Shown: positions 1 through 8,546, numbered from the stretch's first letter. The stretch: DNA of 64,000 nucleotides from Helicobacter bilis (GCF_001999985.1 NZ_CP019645.1:1240001-1304000), one strand, 5' to 3'. Notes: generated from the letters alone by a model not told the origin. Translations and numbers: made by a program.

Positions 1-80
1 GGAAATTTTACAGAAATTTTTTACTTGACAAACAAAAAAAATATAAGATTCCCTTCTCATTTTAACACAAGGAATTTACA

Positions 81-233
81 ATGACAAATCAAACAGAATC
101 TAACGATAAATCCAACAACAATGGGCGAATTTTCTTAAAAATTCACGGCATTTAGCAGGTAGATTAGCATTTTTTTGATATAGGAGCAAACACGCTTTTA
201 GCACAAGATTCTAAAATTTCTAAAATCTTGTAA
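81..233 (+). pseudogene. Possible decayed small gene (two frameshifts)
   Basis: An ATG at 81 follows an AAGGAA ribosome-binding site and opens 24 codons (MTNQTESNDKSNNNGRIFLK...) before a stop. Reading continues sensibly if the frame changes at about 140 (KNSRHLAGRLAFF) and again at about 173 (DIGANTLLAQDSKISKIL, stop at 231). The hydrophobic stretch and the start signal suggest a small protein broken by two indels. I do not recognise the family, and chance continuity is possible. Confidence 0.2.
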
Positions 234-292
234 ATGCACCCCAAACACTGCAGCCACCCTAAGTGGTATAGAATCTGCATTTCATTTATTTT

Positions 293-746
293 TCACATAT
301 CATACCAATAAGCACCGCCTCTTTGACTCTGATTTATTTCATTACTTAATCTTGTGAGATGTACATTTGTTAGGGCTTTACCACTAGAGTATTTCCCACG
401 AGTAAGTTTTCCATTTTGTGCGGTTGCTTGCCAGATAATCTTTTTTCCTTCATTAATAGAATCTTACAATACCATTGATTTTATCATTTGTATATTGTAT
501 TTCTCTTGTTATATCTCCGCTTTTATAATAATGTTTTCCTATGCCATGTAATACCCCATTTTTAATTGGAAGTTCAGTTCCTAAGATTCTATTGTCATCA
601 TACACTTTCTCAACACACTCAGATTTTTTATCCTCTTTGCTTTGACATTCCTTTAAATTATCCGCATATAAGAGTGAAAAAGAAGTAACACTACACAAAA
701 TCATTGATAAAAACACATTTTTGCTTTTAAGCTTTTTAAATCCCAT
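293..746 (-). pseudogene. YwqK/MORN-type secreted protein, frameshifted
   Basis: The first 97 codons (746 down to 453) encode a signal peptide (residues 1 to about 29, ending SLLYA-D) and MORN-like text (NGVLHGIGKHYYKSGDI, NDKINGIVRFY). The frame then stops. Removing one base at about 453 gives FYNEGKKIIWQATAQNGK and 45 more codons ending WYDM at 293, so an intact product would be about 150 residues. YwqK-family proteins carry repeats of the form Y.nG...G....Y.nGk. The function of this group is unclear; some are annotated as antitoxins of contact-type toxins. No toxin gene is visible next to it. The break is either a real mutation or a one-base sequence error. Confidence 0.6.
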
Positions 747-900
747 AACTATCCTTTAAGCTAAAATAAAACTAGATTCTACAAAAAACAAATATCAAGC
801 AATATGTGGAAACTAAAAGCTTAGAGTCTAAATTTTATTAGATTTTTAGATTTTACACAACTTAGATTCCAAGTCGCTTAAATTTAGATTCTCTAGTGTT

Positions 901-1066
901 AGATGTTTCGCTACGCTCAACATGACAAGCATTAGCATATGATAATCACTTAGAATACAACAAACTTAGAATCTGGAATCAAAAATAAACGGCTTACTAT
1001 CAACATGATAAAGCATCACATTAGATCTAATCCTTGTCATATTGAGTGCGTAAGCACGAAATATCT
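901..1066. repeat. Inverted pair of the TGTCAT...GAAAYATCT intergenic repeat
   Basis: This lies in the 376-base gap 747-1122, which holds no gene that I can see. Positions 901-928 carry the repeat on the minus strand and 1035-1066 carry it on the plus strand (TGTCATATTGAGTGCG followed by TAAGCACGAAATATCT). The pair faces inward with about 105 bases between. Several AGATTCT/AGAATCT words lie beside it. The same family recurs at eight or more other sites in the window. Confidence 0.7.
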
Positions 1067-1122
1067 TTAGATTCTATATTAGAAATTCGCCCAAAGGTTT
1101 AGTTAGAGCACATTATGAAAAT

Positions 1123-1494
1123 CTAAACCCTTTCATCAAAGATATTGCCGACCATATCACGCATTTTCATCATAAGCTCAATGGCTTCTGGCGATGGAAT
1201 CTCTCGTATAACTCTCCGTCCTGTCGCTTCACGCACGGTTACTACAAGTGCTTTAATCTCATCGTTGTAAGAAAAGTCAATATTTGTATTTGCTTTACGC
1301 ATTTCTTCTTGCAATTTACGCGATAACTCCGTCATTTGCTCTCGCAATTGGGAATCATCATAAGTGTTAGCCGCCTGCTTTTCTTCATGTGCTTTTGCTG
1401 GAGTATTTGATCTTCCTTGCTCAAATCCTCCACTGCTTATAAAAGCCATAATTTGGTGTTGCAATGATGATAATGAACTTCCTTGTGTCTCCAT
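1123..1494 (-). CDS. flaG: Flagellar protein FlaG
   Basis: This product of about 123 residues matches FlaG, a small cytoplasmic or filament-associated protein that influences flagellar filament length in Campylobacter and Helicobacter. The diagnostic part is the C-terminal half (INFSYNDE-like IDFSYNDEIKALVVTV, then REIPSPEAIELMMKMRDMVG), which is the conserved FlaG domain. The N-terminal half is variable and Gln/Ser-rich. Two ATGs stand in tandem (1497 and 1494). The AAGGAG site sits only three to five bases from the first, so I prefer the second. In many relatives flaG is next to fliD and fliS; here it stands alone, as is usual for the scattered flagellar genes of Helicobacter. Confidence 0.9.
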   Translation of the reverse strand: METQGSSLSSLQHQIMAFISSGGFEQGRSNTPAKAHEEKQAANTYDDSQLREQMTELSRKLQEEMRKANTNIDFSYNDEIKALVVTVREATGRRVIREIPSPEAIELMMKMRDMVGNIFDERV

Positions 1495-1682
1495 CATAGC
1501 CTCCTTGAAACAAAATACTTACCTCTATTTCTATAGAAAATTAGCGGTAATTATAGCAAACTATCGACAAACTACAACATTTTCTAAACAAAGATTCTAA
1601 AGATTTTCTACTGATTTTATAACATTATTCTCACAAAAACATTATTTTTGCATCGCATTATCGCATATTGCCATAACTTTGC

Positions 1683-1688
1683 TATAAT
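1683..1688 (+). promoter_or_regulatory. -10 element for the sodium symporter gene
   Basis: A perfect TATAAT lies 59 bases before the start codon at 1747. No clear -35 box is visible, which is normal for housekeeping promoters in Campylobacterota. Confidence 0.5.
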
Positions 1689-1746
1689 CTATGATTTGTT
1701 AAAAACACAAAGACACTAGACTTGTAAGATTCTATAAAGGTTCAAG

Positions 1747-3156
1747 ATGACAAACTTTTCTAAAATTGGCTTTATCATGGCGACACTTGGAAGCTCCATA
1801 GGCTTGGGGCATATTTGGCGTTTTCCTACTATGGCTGGGCAAAATGGCGGTGCTGCTTTTATCCTCTTATTTCTCATTATCTCTGTGGCGGTTGGTGTGT
1901 CTATGCTTATTGCTGAAATGCTTGTTGGGAATCGCACACAGAAAAACGCACAAGATGCCTTTTATGAGCTTGATGAAAGCGATCATAAAAAGTGGCATTG
2001 GGTTGGATTTACTATTATCGGTGGTCCCGTTATTCTTACCTTTTATTGTATTGTGCTTGGCTGGGTGGTGTATTATTTTGGTGTGGTAAGCTTTCATTTG
2101 CCTACAAATATAGATGATTCTAAAACATTATTTGGGGATCTCACTCAAAACTTTGAAGCACAAATTATGAGTTTTGCAAACGTTATGATTCTTACCGCAT
2201 ATTTTGTCGCAAAGGGTGTAAAAAGCGGGATTGAAAAGCTGAATTTCACGCTTATGCCTTTATTGTTCGTGATTTTCTTTGGTTTGCTTATCTATGCTAT
2301 GACACTAGATTCATTTGGTAAGAGTGTAGCTTTTATGTTTGACCCTGATTTTAGCAAAATCACACCAAAAGTATTAATAGAAGCTATGGGGCAAGTCTTT
2401 TTCTCACTCTCTCTAGGTATTGGTATCATCGTTACTTACGCGGCTTTCACAGAGAAAAAGCAGAATCTTTTCAGTGCGGCTATGTGGGTGCTTATCCCCG
2501 GGATTATTATCTCTATTGTTGCAGGGCTTATGATATTTACTTTTGTGTTTGAGTATGGGACCAAAGATGATGTTGGTGCGGGGGCTGGACTCGTGTTTAT
2601 CACACTGCCTGTTTTATTTGGAAAGATGGGATCAGTAGGTAGCGTGATTTGTGTGTTATTTATGATTGGATTAGGCTTTGCAGGGCTTTCAAGCACGATT
2701 TCATTGCTTGAACCAGCAGTAAAATGGCTTGAGGATAAAACGGGGAAAAATAGAGTTATGCTATCGTGGGTTGTTAGCCTTGTAGTGTTTTTAATCGGCT
2801 CTGTGCTTATTCTCTCGCTTAATGAAGGGCATAAGGAATTGACTATTGCTGGAAAAAGCTTATTTGACTGGATGGATTGGCTTAGTGCTAATATTATCAT
2901 GACGCTTGGCGGACTTTTGGCGACAATCTTTGTGGGCTATGCGATTAAAACAGAGCATTTAAGAGAATGGACTAGCCATTACTTTACACCTGTTATGTTT
3001 TACTTTTGGCTTTTTGCGATTAGAATCTTAGCCCCACTCATGGTAAGTGCTATTTTTATTTATAATATTTATCATTTACTGAATCCAAAATCAGCTGAAC
3101 CTGTGCCAGAACAACAGCAAATAGAGCAAAGCATAGATTCTGAAGCTAAAGAGTAG
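1747..3156 (+). CDS. Sodium-dependent neurotransmitter:sodium symporter (NSS/SNF) transporter
   Basis: This 469-residue inner-membrane protein has 11-12 hydrophobic segments and the NSS (LeuT-like) signature in the first helix (ATLGSSIGLGHIWRFP, then QNGGAAFILLFL). The unwound Gly-rich part of that helix forms the Na+ and substrate site in LeuT. Members import amino acids or related small molecules with Na+. The substrate cannot be read from the sequence. It starts at an ATG with AAAGG upstream and a TATAAT at 1683. The tail is hydrophilic (EPVPEQQQIEQSIDSEAKE). It is transcribed alone. Confidence 0.9.
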   Translation: MTNFSKIGFIMATLGSSIGLGHIWRFPTMAGQNGGAAFILLFLIISVAVGVSMLIAEMLVGNRTQKNAQDAFYELDESDHKKWHWVGFTIIGGPVILTFYCIVLGWVVYYFGVVSFHLPTNIDDSKTLFGDLTQNFEAQIMSFANVMILTAYFVAKGVKSGIEKLNFTLMPLLFVIFFGLLIYAMTLDSFGKSVAFMFDPDFSKITPKVLIEAMGQVFFSLSLGIGIIVTYAAFTEKKQNLFSAAMWVLIPGIIISIVAGLMIFTFVFEYGTKDDVGAGAGLVFITLPVLFGKMGSVGSVICVLFMIGLGFAGLSSTISLLEPAVKWLEDKTGKNRVMLSWVVSLVVFLIGSVLILSLNEGHKELTIAGKSLFDWMDWLSANIIMTLGGLLATIFVGYAIKTEHLREWTSHYFTPVMFYFWLFAIRILAPLMVSAIFIYNIYHLLNPKSAEPVPEQQQIEQSIDSEAKE

Positions 3157-3157
3157 C

Positions 3158-3180
3158 TAGATTCTATAATTTAGAATCTT
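3158..3180 (+). terminator. Hairpin of inverted AGATTCTA words
   Basis: TAGATTCTA and TTAGAATCT face each other around a short spacer immediately after the symporter stop codon, followed by a T-rich stretch. It may act as a weak terminator. It is also an example of the AGATTCTA word placed as an inverted pair. Confidence 0.35.
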
Positions 3181-3302
3181 TAATGCTTTAGATTTAGCTA
3201 CTTGGTTTTTAAGGTGCAATTTTAGAATCTATACTTTTAATAGGTGGTGCAGGGTTTAGGGTGCAAGTGAATGAAAGCTAGATTCTTTTTAGATTCTTAT
3301 AT

Positions 3303-3427
3303 TGTCATGTTGTGCGGAGCGAAACATCTAGTATGGAAAATGCAAAGAAGTTTCAAGCAAAGATATTTCGCCTTTTTCGTCATGTTCGCACGAGCGAAAC
3401 TCTTGCCTACACTTGCAAATATGACAA
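3303..3427. repeat. Two copies of the TGTCAT intergenic repeat, opposed
   Basis: The gap 3157-3485 contains no gene. A plus-oriented copy runs 3303-3329 (TGTCATGTTGTGCGGAGCG, then AAACATCT). A diverged minus-oriented copy runs 3361-3427 (AGATATTTCG ... ATGACA). Together they form an inverted pair like those at 901-1066 and 37264-37339. Confidence 0.65.
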
Positions 3428-3485
3428 GAATCTAGATTCGTAAGGAAAATACAATTTATACGACACACTATATCATGGGGATAAA

Positions 3486-5240
3486 ATGGCGTGGTTAAAA
3501 GAATGGCTTTTTACAATTATTTTGTGTATCTGGGCGTTATGCGTTAGTATCACTAGCTATATTCTTATAAAAGAGAATACAACTACAATTGATTTTAACA
3601 CACTAGTTAAGACATTACAACAAGAAGAAGTCGAGCAAATACTAGTCAGTGATAAACACACATATTTCTATATGGCAGATGAAAAGATTTATAAGATTCT
3701 AACGACAAAGCTATATGGCTGCTTAAATGCAAGAATTGTTTCTAAAACAGATAAAGACAAGATGACAAATATTAAAAAAACTTGCGGTCTTTATCTCTCT
3801 TTTATCGATAATGGACTACCTGTGATTGCCCCCAAAACTTCGCTTATAATGAAGATATGTTATGCAATAGTTGTATTTTTAATAGGCTGGGTTATACTCT
3901 ACATACTTTATGAAGAGATTGAGCCAAAAATATGGCATAAAGATTCTACAAATACAGATACAAACTCATATAGCAATGATGATACAACTGAAATGTCGCT
4001 AACACTAGAGCCCATGAAAAGCTCGGTGAGATTCCGTGATGTCGCTGGGATTAAAGAAGCAAAAGATGATTTATTAGAAATCATTGATTATTTAAAGAAT
4101 CCAAAAAAATATCAAGATTTAGGGATATATTTGCCAAAAGGGGTATTGCTTGTAGGACCGCCCGGTGTGGGTAAAACTATGATCGCAAAGGCTATTGCAG
4201 GGGAGAGTGGTGTGCCTTTTTTCTATCATAGCGGCTCATCTTTTGTGCAAGTGTATGTAGGAGTTGGCGCACAGAGAGTAAGAGAGCTATTTGCTAGGGC
4301 TAGGGCTTGTGCGCCCTCAATCATTTTCATCGATGAGATAGATGCTATCGGTAAAGCAAGGGGTGCGGATAATCATCAAGAATGGGAAAGCACTCTAAAT
4401 GAGCTATTGACTGAACTTGATGGCTTTAGCGATCAAAGTGGCGTTATTGTCATCGGTGCGACCAATCAAGTTGATGTTATGGATCACGCGCTTTTGCGTA
4501 GTGGGCGATTTGATAGACGCATTTATGTTGATTTGCCCGATTTAAATGAACGCACGGAGATTCTAAAAGTGCATTTACGCAATCGTGCTTATACGCTTGA
4601 TTTGCATGAAGTAGCAAAGCTTTGCGTGGGCTTTAGCGGGGCAAATATTGCATCGCTTGTAAATGAAGCCGCTATTAATGCCCTGCGTCATAATCGCAAT
4701 GCAATCACCATGCAAGACATAACAGACACAAGCCATAAAGTCCTATTTGGGAAAAGGCGGCAAAATGCCCTAAGCAAACAAGAAAAGCAAATGCTTGCTA
4801 TCTATAATGCCGCAAAAGGTTTATCGCAATATTGGCTTTTACCAGATTTTCAAAAAATCATGCTAATTGACACCGCAATAGAATCTCAACCGCAAAACAA
4901 TAACTACGACTACTATACAAGGGATAATCTCATCGCAGAAATAAAAATCGCCCTAAGTGGTAATCTAGCCCTTGAAGTCCATAATATAGGCATTGCTACA
5001 ATCGCACAACATGATATTGAGAGGGCAAAACTCATTGCAAAAAAAATGTGTGAAGATTATGGCATGGGTGAAAGATTGCTTACTGACTATGAAGATATTT
5101 TAGAGATTCTAGAATCTACAAAGCAAGAGCATAAAGAATTTATCATTGCAAACAAACATTATATCGAACGCATTGCCACTACACTCATAGAACACGAAAA
5201 AATCACAAAAGAAGATATACAGAAGATTCTAAATTCTTAG
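3486..5240 (+). CDS. FtsH-like AAA+ ATPase lacking the protease active site
   Basis: This 584-residue membrane ATPase has two N-terminal transmembrane helices (about residues 7-30 and 120-145) flanking a small periplasmic domain, then an FtsH-type AAA+ module. It has Walker A GPPGVGKT (about 224-231), Walker B IIFIDEIDAIG, and an SRH with LLRSGRFDRRIYVDLPD. The C-terminal region aligns in order with the FtsH peptidase domain. Where FtsH has the zinc-binding HEAGH, this protein has NAAKG (about 441-445), so both His ligands and the catalytic Glu are missing. It is therefore likely an unfoldase or chaperone, not a protease. Campylobacterota commonly carry a second, shorter FtsH-like gene besides true FtsH, and I take this as that paralogue. 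Confidence 0.85.
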   Translation: MAWLKEWLFTIILCIWALCVSITSYILIKENTTTIDFNTLVKTLQQEEVEQILVSDKHTYFYMADEKIYKILTTKLYGCLNARIVSKTDKDKMTNIKKTCGLYLSFIDNGLPVIAPKTSLIMKICYAIVVFLIGWVILYILYEEIEPKIWHKDSTNTDTNSYSNDDTTEMSLTLEPMKSSVRFRDVAGIKEAKDDLLEIIDYLKNPKKYQDLGIYLPKGVLLVGPPGVGKTMIAKAIAGESGVPFFYHSGSSFVQVYVGVGAQRVRELFARARACAPSIIFIDEIDAIGKARGADNHQEWESTLNELLTELDGFSDQSGVIVIGATNQVDVMDHALLRSGRFDRRIYVDLPDLNERTEILKVHLRNRAYTLDLHEVAKLCVGFSGANIASLVNEAAINALRHNRNAITMQDITDTSHKVLFGKRRQNALSKQEKQMLAIYNAAKGLSQYWLLPDFQKIMLIDTAIESQPQNNNYDYYTRDNLIAEIKIALSGNLALEVHNIGIATIAQHDIERAKLIAKKMCEDYGMGERLLTDYEDILEILESTKQEHKEFIIANKHYIERIATTLIEHEKITKEDIQKILNS

Positions 5241-5304
5241 ATATTGTATTTAGCATAACAAGTATGGCATTTATCATAAAATTGTGCTGTAGTCTAAAAT
5301 CTGA

Positions 5305-5641
5305 ATTCAATCCAACTACAATGATGTGGGTTTGCAAAAGCAATACATTAAAGACTATTTTAAGAATAATGGTAAGCGGTATTTCATTGTAGAGGACAAA
5401 CAAGGTAAAGTTTGGTTGGGACGATTGGGATTATAATGTTTGTGGCATTAGGTTTCAAAGTGATAACTGGATTATGTCTAATGATGCAAGTATGTCCAGG
5501 CACTTGAGGGCACTATTTAATGAAACATTATGTGTATCATTTGCTAAATTTTCATCAGGTTATTGCAAAGTAAATAAGAAAAATAAAATTAACACCTCAT
5601 CAATTTTATGGAGTAAAAAATTGTCAGAGAAAACAAAATAG
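5305..5641 (+). pseudogene. Remnant of an unidentified gene
   Basis: The gap 5241-5758 is long. Within it, reading from 5305 gives protein-like text (NDVGLQKQYIKDYF, KNNGKRYFIVEDKQGKVW). A shift of frame at about 5410 continues as WDDWDYNVCGIRFQ and SDNWIMSNDASMSRHLRA up to a stop at 5639-5641. No start codon or ribosome site is obvious. The composition (YFIVEDKQGKVW, W-rich) looks like real but broken coding sequence. I do not recognise the family. Confidence 0.4.
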
Positions 5642-5700
5642 ATTGTTTTTCTAATCTTACAAAAGATGATAATCACATAAAAAAAATCAAAATATTTGCA

Positions 5701-5729
5701 AATCGTTTTTTTTTTTTTGTAAATTGCGG
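5701..5729 (+). repeat. T13 tract in the promoter region of the five-gene cassette
   Basis: Thirteen T residues (5706-5718) are bracketed by AATCG on the left and GTAAATTGCG on the right, 40 bases before the start codon at 5759. A possible -10 (TTATAA) lies at about 5737. The same AATCG-T13-GTA(A/G)(A/T)TTGCG block lies before the two duplicated outer-membrane genes (30084 and 34283). In Helicobacter, T tracts at this distance from a promoter are known to change length by slippage and tune transcription (sabA is an example). Switching here is inferred. Confidence 0.7.
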
Positions 5730-5758
5730 CATGAGTTTATAAAGAGAGAATAGAGGCG

Positions 5759-6523
5759 ATGATTATCTTAGCACATAGGGGTTTGAACCATTATATAAAG
5801 GCAAATGCAGTTATAGAATCTAATGTGAAATCTAACATAAAAACAGACATAGAAAGAAAAAACGCATTTTCTCATAATGAAAATAACGCAATAAAAAGAA
5901 ACATAGAATCTAACATAAAGGCACATAAATCTGGTAATAGTTTGCAAAATTTTCATGAAAGTTTTAGTTTGGGTTATGGTGTTGAGACAGATATTAGAGA
6001 TTATTGTTTGGATTTAGTGATTTCGCATGATATGGCAGATTCTAATGCAGAATCTTTTGAGACTTTTTTGCAAACATATCAAAAACATGGTAATAATCTC
6101 ACACTTGCCCTAAACATTAAAGCAGATGGACTTTGTGTGCCACTAAAAAAAGCGTTGCAACAATATTGCATTGATAATTATTTTGTCTTTGATATGTCTT
6201 TGCCAGATACGCTTCACTATATAAAACATGATATGAATGTCTTTACAAGGCAGAGTGAATATGAAAAAATACCTGCATTGTATGATAAAGCAAAAGGTGT
6301 ATGGCTTGATGAGTTTTGTAATCATTGGATTAGTGAAGAAATAATTCTTAAACATTTGGATAAAAATAAGCAAATTTGCATTGTATCACCAGATTTACAT
6401 AAGCGAGATTTTTGGCGTGAATGGGACGAGTATAGATACATTATAAATAAGCATAAATTGCATAATAAAATCATGCTTTGCACGGATTATACACAAGCAG
6501 CAAGGGAGTTTTTTCATGGCTAA
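5759..6523 (+). CDS. Glycerophosphodiester-phosphodiesterase-like protein
   Basis: This 254-residue protein has the GDPD-type TIM-barrel layout. AHRG at residues 5-8 is the catalytic His-Arg motif, followed by N-S-L..F..SF..G, the metal ligands ETDIRD, and ISHD. Family members cleave glycerophosphodiesters or related phosphodiesters. Between AHRG and NSLQNF lies an insert of about 45 Lys/Asn/Glu-rich residues with repeated ESN(I/V)K units, not normal for the family. The enzyme also appears to lack a secretion signal, so it should act in the cytoplasm. It is the first gene of a five-gene run with overlapping ends, directly behind the T13 tract. Confidence 0.7.
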   Translation: MIILAHRGLNHYIKANAVIESNVKSNIKTDIERKNAFSHNENNAIKRNIESNIKAHKSGNSLQNFHESFSLGYGVETDIRDYCLDLVISHDMADSNAESFETFLQTYQKHGNNLTLALNIKADGLCVPLKKALQQYCIDNYFVFDMSLPDTLHYIKHDMNVFTRQSEYEKIPALYDKAKGVWLDEFCNHWISEEIILKHLDKNKQICIVSPDLHKRDFWREWDEYRYIINKHKLHNKIMLCTDYTQAAREFFHG

Positions 6524-7154
6524 GATAAAAGCGGTTATTTTTGATATGGACGGAGTGTTGATTGAAGCAAAAGATTGGCATTATGAAGCGTTAAATAAGG
6601 CATTAGGGCTGTTTGGCATGCAAATTAGCCGTTATGACCATTTAGTTACTTTCGATGGATTGCCAACAAAGAAAAAGTTAGAAATGCTATCTATGGAGAG
6701 AAATCTACCACAAGGACTTCATAATTTTATCAATCAAATGAAGCAACTCTATACCATGCAGATTGTCTATGCCTCTTGTAAGCCAACTTTTATCCATGAA
6801 TACGCTCTCTCAAAGCTAAAATCAGCGGGCTACAAACTTGCCGTATGTTCAAACTCAATACAAGCAACCATTGAAACCATGATGCAAAAATCAGCTCTTT
6901 TACAATACCTTGATTTCTATCTCTCAAACCAAGATGTAAAAAAGCCAAAGCCAGACCCAGAAATCTATAATAAGGCAATAGGACGACTTCAGCTTAAACC
7001 AGACGAAGTGATGATAATAGAAGATAATGATCACGGCATTAAAGCAGCTAAAGCTACAGGGGCAAATGTGATGATAGTCCAAAGCGTTTTAGATGTGAAT
7101 CTAGACAATATTCAATCACATATAGATCGTTTTGAAAGGAATGCAAATGATTAA
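6516..7154 (+). CDS. HAD-superfamily phosphatase/phosphomutase (subfamily IA)
   Basis: This 212-residue protein has all four HAD motifs: the nucleophile FDMDGVL (residues 9-15), CSNS with the motif II Ser, the Lys in KKPKPDPEIYNKAI, and the acidic IIEDNDHGIKAA. The cap domain is inserted after motif I. It resembles beta-phosphoglucomutase or sugar-phosphate phosphatases. It overlaps the preceding gene by 8 bases and the next gene by 8, so the three are translationally coupled. It probably hydrolyses or rearranges a phosphorylated intermediate of the cassette pathway; the substrate is unknown. Confidence 0.8.
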   Translation: MAKIKAVIFDMDGVLIEAKDWHYEALNKALGLFGMQISRYDHLVTFDGLPTKKKLEMLSMERNLPQGLHNFINQMKQLYTMQIVYASCKPTFIHEYALSKLKSAGYKLAVCSNSIQATIETMMQKSALLQYLDFYLSNQDVKKPKPDPEIYNKAIGRLQLKPDEVMIIEDNDHGIKAAKATGANVMIVQSVLDVNLDNIQSHIDRFERNAND

Positions 7155-7869
7155 TGTGCTTATACCTTTGGCAGGAAAAAGTATGTTTTTTGATGAAAGT
7201 GTCAATATTTTCCCTAAACCACTTATTGAGATTTGCGGTAAGACTATGATAGAGCATTGCTTAGAGAATCTTGCTTTAATTCCTAATGCACGATTTATCT
7301 TTGTGTTGCGTGAAATGTATGTGAATAAATATCATTTAGATAAAACAATCAAGCTATTAAGTCCAAATACAGAATTTATCGTGTTAAAAAATGACACTGC
7401 GGGTATGGCATGTAGTGCGTTATTTGCGATTGAATACATTAATAATGATAATGGGCTTATTATATGCAATGCAGATCAAATTTTAGATTGTGATTTATCT
7501 AAGATTCTAAAATATTTTGCAGATTTTGATGCAGGTGTTATTACATTTCCCTCCATTCATCCACGCTACGCTTATGCGTGTTTGGATAATGATGGCTTTG
7601 TTGTGCAAGTTGCTGAAAAAGTGCCATTAAGTAAAAATGCCATAGCGGGATTTTTCTATTTTAAACACGGAAGATATTTTGTAGAATCTACACAAAGCAT
7701 GATTTATAAAGAAATAGCACATGAAGAAAAATATTATATTGCCCCTTGTCTTAATGAAATGATTTTAAAAAATCAAAAAATTGCCGTTTATAACATACCG
7801 GCAGAACAATATCATACTTTTTATAGTCCTGCTAAGATTACAGAGTTTGAAAGGATACACAATGCTTAA
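7147..7869 (+). CDS. Sugar-phosphate-type nucleotidyltransferase
   Basis: This product of about 240 residues belongs to the NTP-transferase fold. It has an N-terminal VLIPLAGKS loop replacing the usual GxGTR, then FPKPLIEICGKTMIEH with the PKP substrate loop, and IICNADQILD with the metal-binding Asp. Members join an NMP to a phosphorylated sugar or alcohol. I chose ATG 7147 because GAAAGGA (7134-7140) lies six bases before it; TTG 7132 and ATG 7141 are alternatives. It presumably activates the molecule handled by the neighbouring phosphatase and phosphodiesterase. The variant nucleotide loop means that the exact reaction is uncertain. Confidence 0.75.
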   Translation: MINVLIPLAGKSMFFDESVNIFPKPLIEICGKTMIEHCLENLALIPNARFIFVLREMYVNKYHLDKTIKLLSPNTEFIVLKNDTAGMACSALFAIEYINNDNGLIICNADQILDCDLSKILKYFADFDAGVITFPSIHPRYAYACLDNDGFVVQVAEKVPLSKNAIAGFFYFKHGRYFVESTQSMIYKEIAHEEKYYIAPCLNEMILKNQKIAVYNIPAEQYHTFYSPAKITEFERIHNA

Positions 7870-8224
7870 GCAATTAACACAAGACTACATAAAAGCCTTT
7901 GGCACAAAGGATATAAATGCGATTTCTAATATGCTATGCACAGATTTCACACTATGCGATCCAGAGATTAAAAAGAATGCAGTAAATGGAATTCAGGGAA
8001 AGGAAGCGTGTTTAAAAGCAATGCAGGGTATTTTTGATGGTTGCAAGGCATTAAATTTTAAAGCAAGAAACATCTTTGTTTGTGAAAATACTACTTTAAT
8101 CGAGTTTTCTTTGCAGATAGATTCTGTCTTACTAGAGGGTGTGGATATTATAGAGTGGGAAAAGAGCAATGAAACTTTTTTAATGAAAGAATTGCGCGCC
8201 TATCTTGACATGCCAAAGGGATAA
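7862..8224 (+). CDS. SnoaL/NTF2-like small protein
   Basis: This 120-residue protein has the NTF2-like cone fold pattern: YIKAFGTKDINAISNMLCTDFTLCDP, a Gly-rich turn with GKEACLKAMQGIF, and a closing IEFSLQIDS strand pair. Such proteins bind small ligands or act as isomerases and hydratases. It starts at ATG 7862 behind GAAAGGA, overlapping the previous gene by 8 bases. Earlier in-frame starts would sit deep inside the preceding gene. Its place in the cassette suggests that it handles or senses the same metabolite. Confidence 0.7.
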   Translation: MLKQLTQDYIKAFGTKDINAISNMLCTDFTLCDPEIKKNAVNGIQGKEACLKAMQGIFDGCKALNFKARNIFVCENTTLIEFSLQIDSVLLEGVDIIEWEKSNETFLMKELRAYLDMPKG

Positions 8225-8225
8225 T

Positions 8226-8546
8226 ATGCAGCTTTATAGTTTAGATTCTATGATACGGGGTTGGTTTGTGGGTGATTTTACTCCATCAGTCATTCAAACT
8301 AAAGATTTTGAAGTAGGTATCAAATATTACAAAGAAGGTGATTATGAAGAGTGCCATACTCACAAAATTGCCACAGAAATCACCGTGATTGTAACAGGAA
8401 GTGTCCGCATGAGGGGCAAGGAATACAAACAAGGTGATATTATCGTAATAGAGCCAAATGAGTCTAGCGACTTTTTAGCCTTGAGTGATTGCATTACCGC
8501 AGTTGTGAAAACACCCTCAGTTACAAACGATAAGTATAAAGTATAG
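8226..8546 (+). CDS. Cupin-domain protein
   Basis: This 106-residue single-domain cupin has the usual motifs: a His-containing first motif (EECHTHKIATEITVIVTGS with the conserved Glu) and a second Gly-Asp motif (GKEYKQGDIIVIEPNESSDF). These normally form a metal site for isomerases, epimerases or ligand sensors. ATG 8226 follows AAAGGGA (8215-8221). The TTG at 8205 would overlap the upstream gene and is unlikely. It is the last gene of the five-gene cassette. Confidence 0.75.
   Translation: MQLYSLDSMIRGWFVGDFTPSVIQTKDFEVGIKYYKEGDYEECHTHKIATEITVIVTGSVRMRGKEYKQGDIIVIEPNESSDFLALSDCITAVVKTPSVTNDKYKV

Noticed and set aside
354-551. 65-residue plus-strand frame near the left edge
   Set aside because: It is the complement of the frameshifted YwqK-type gene, which explains the sequence better.
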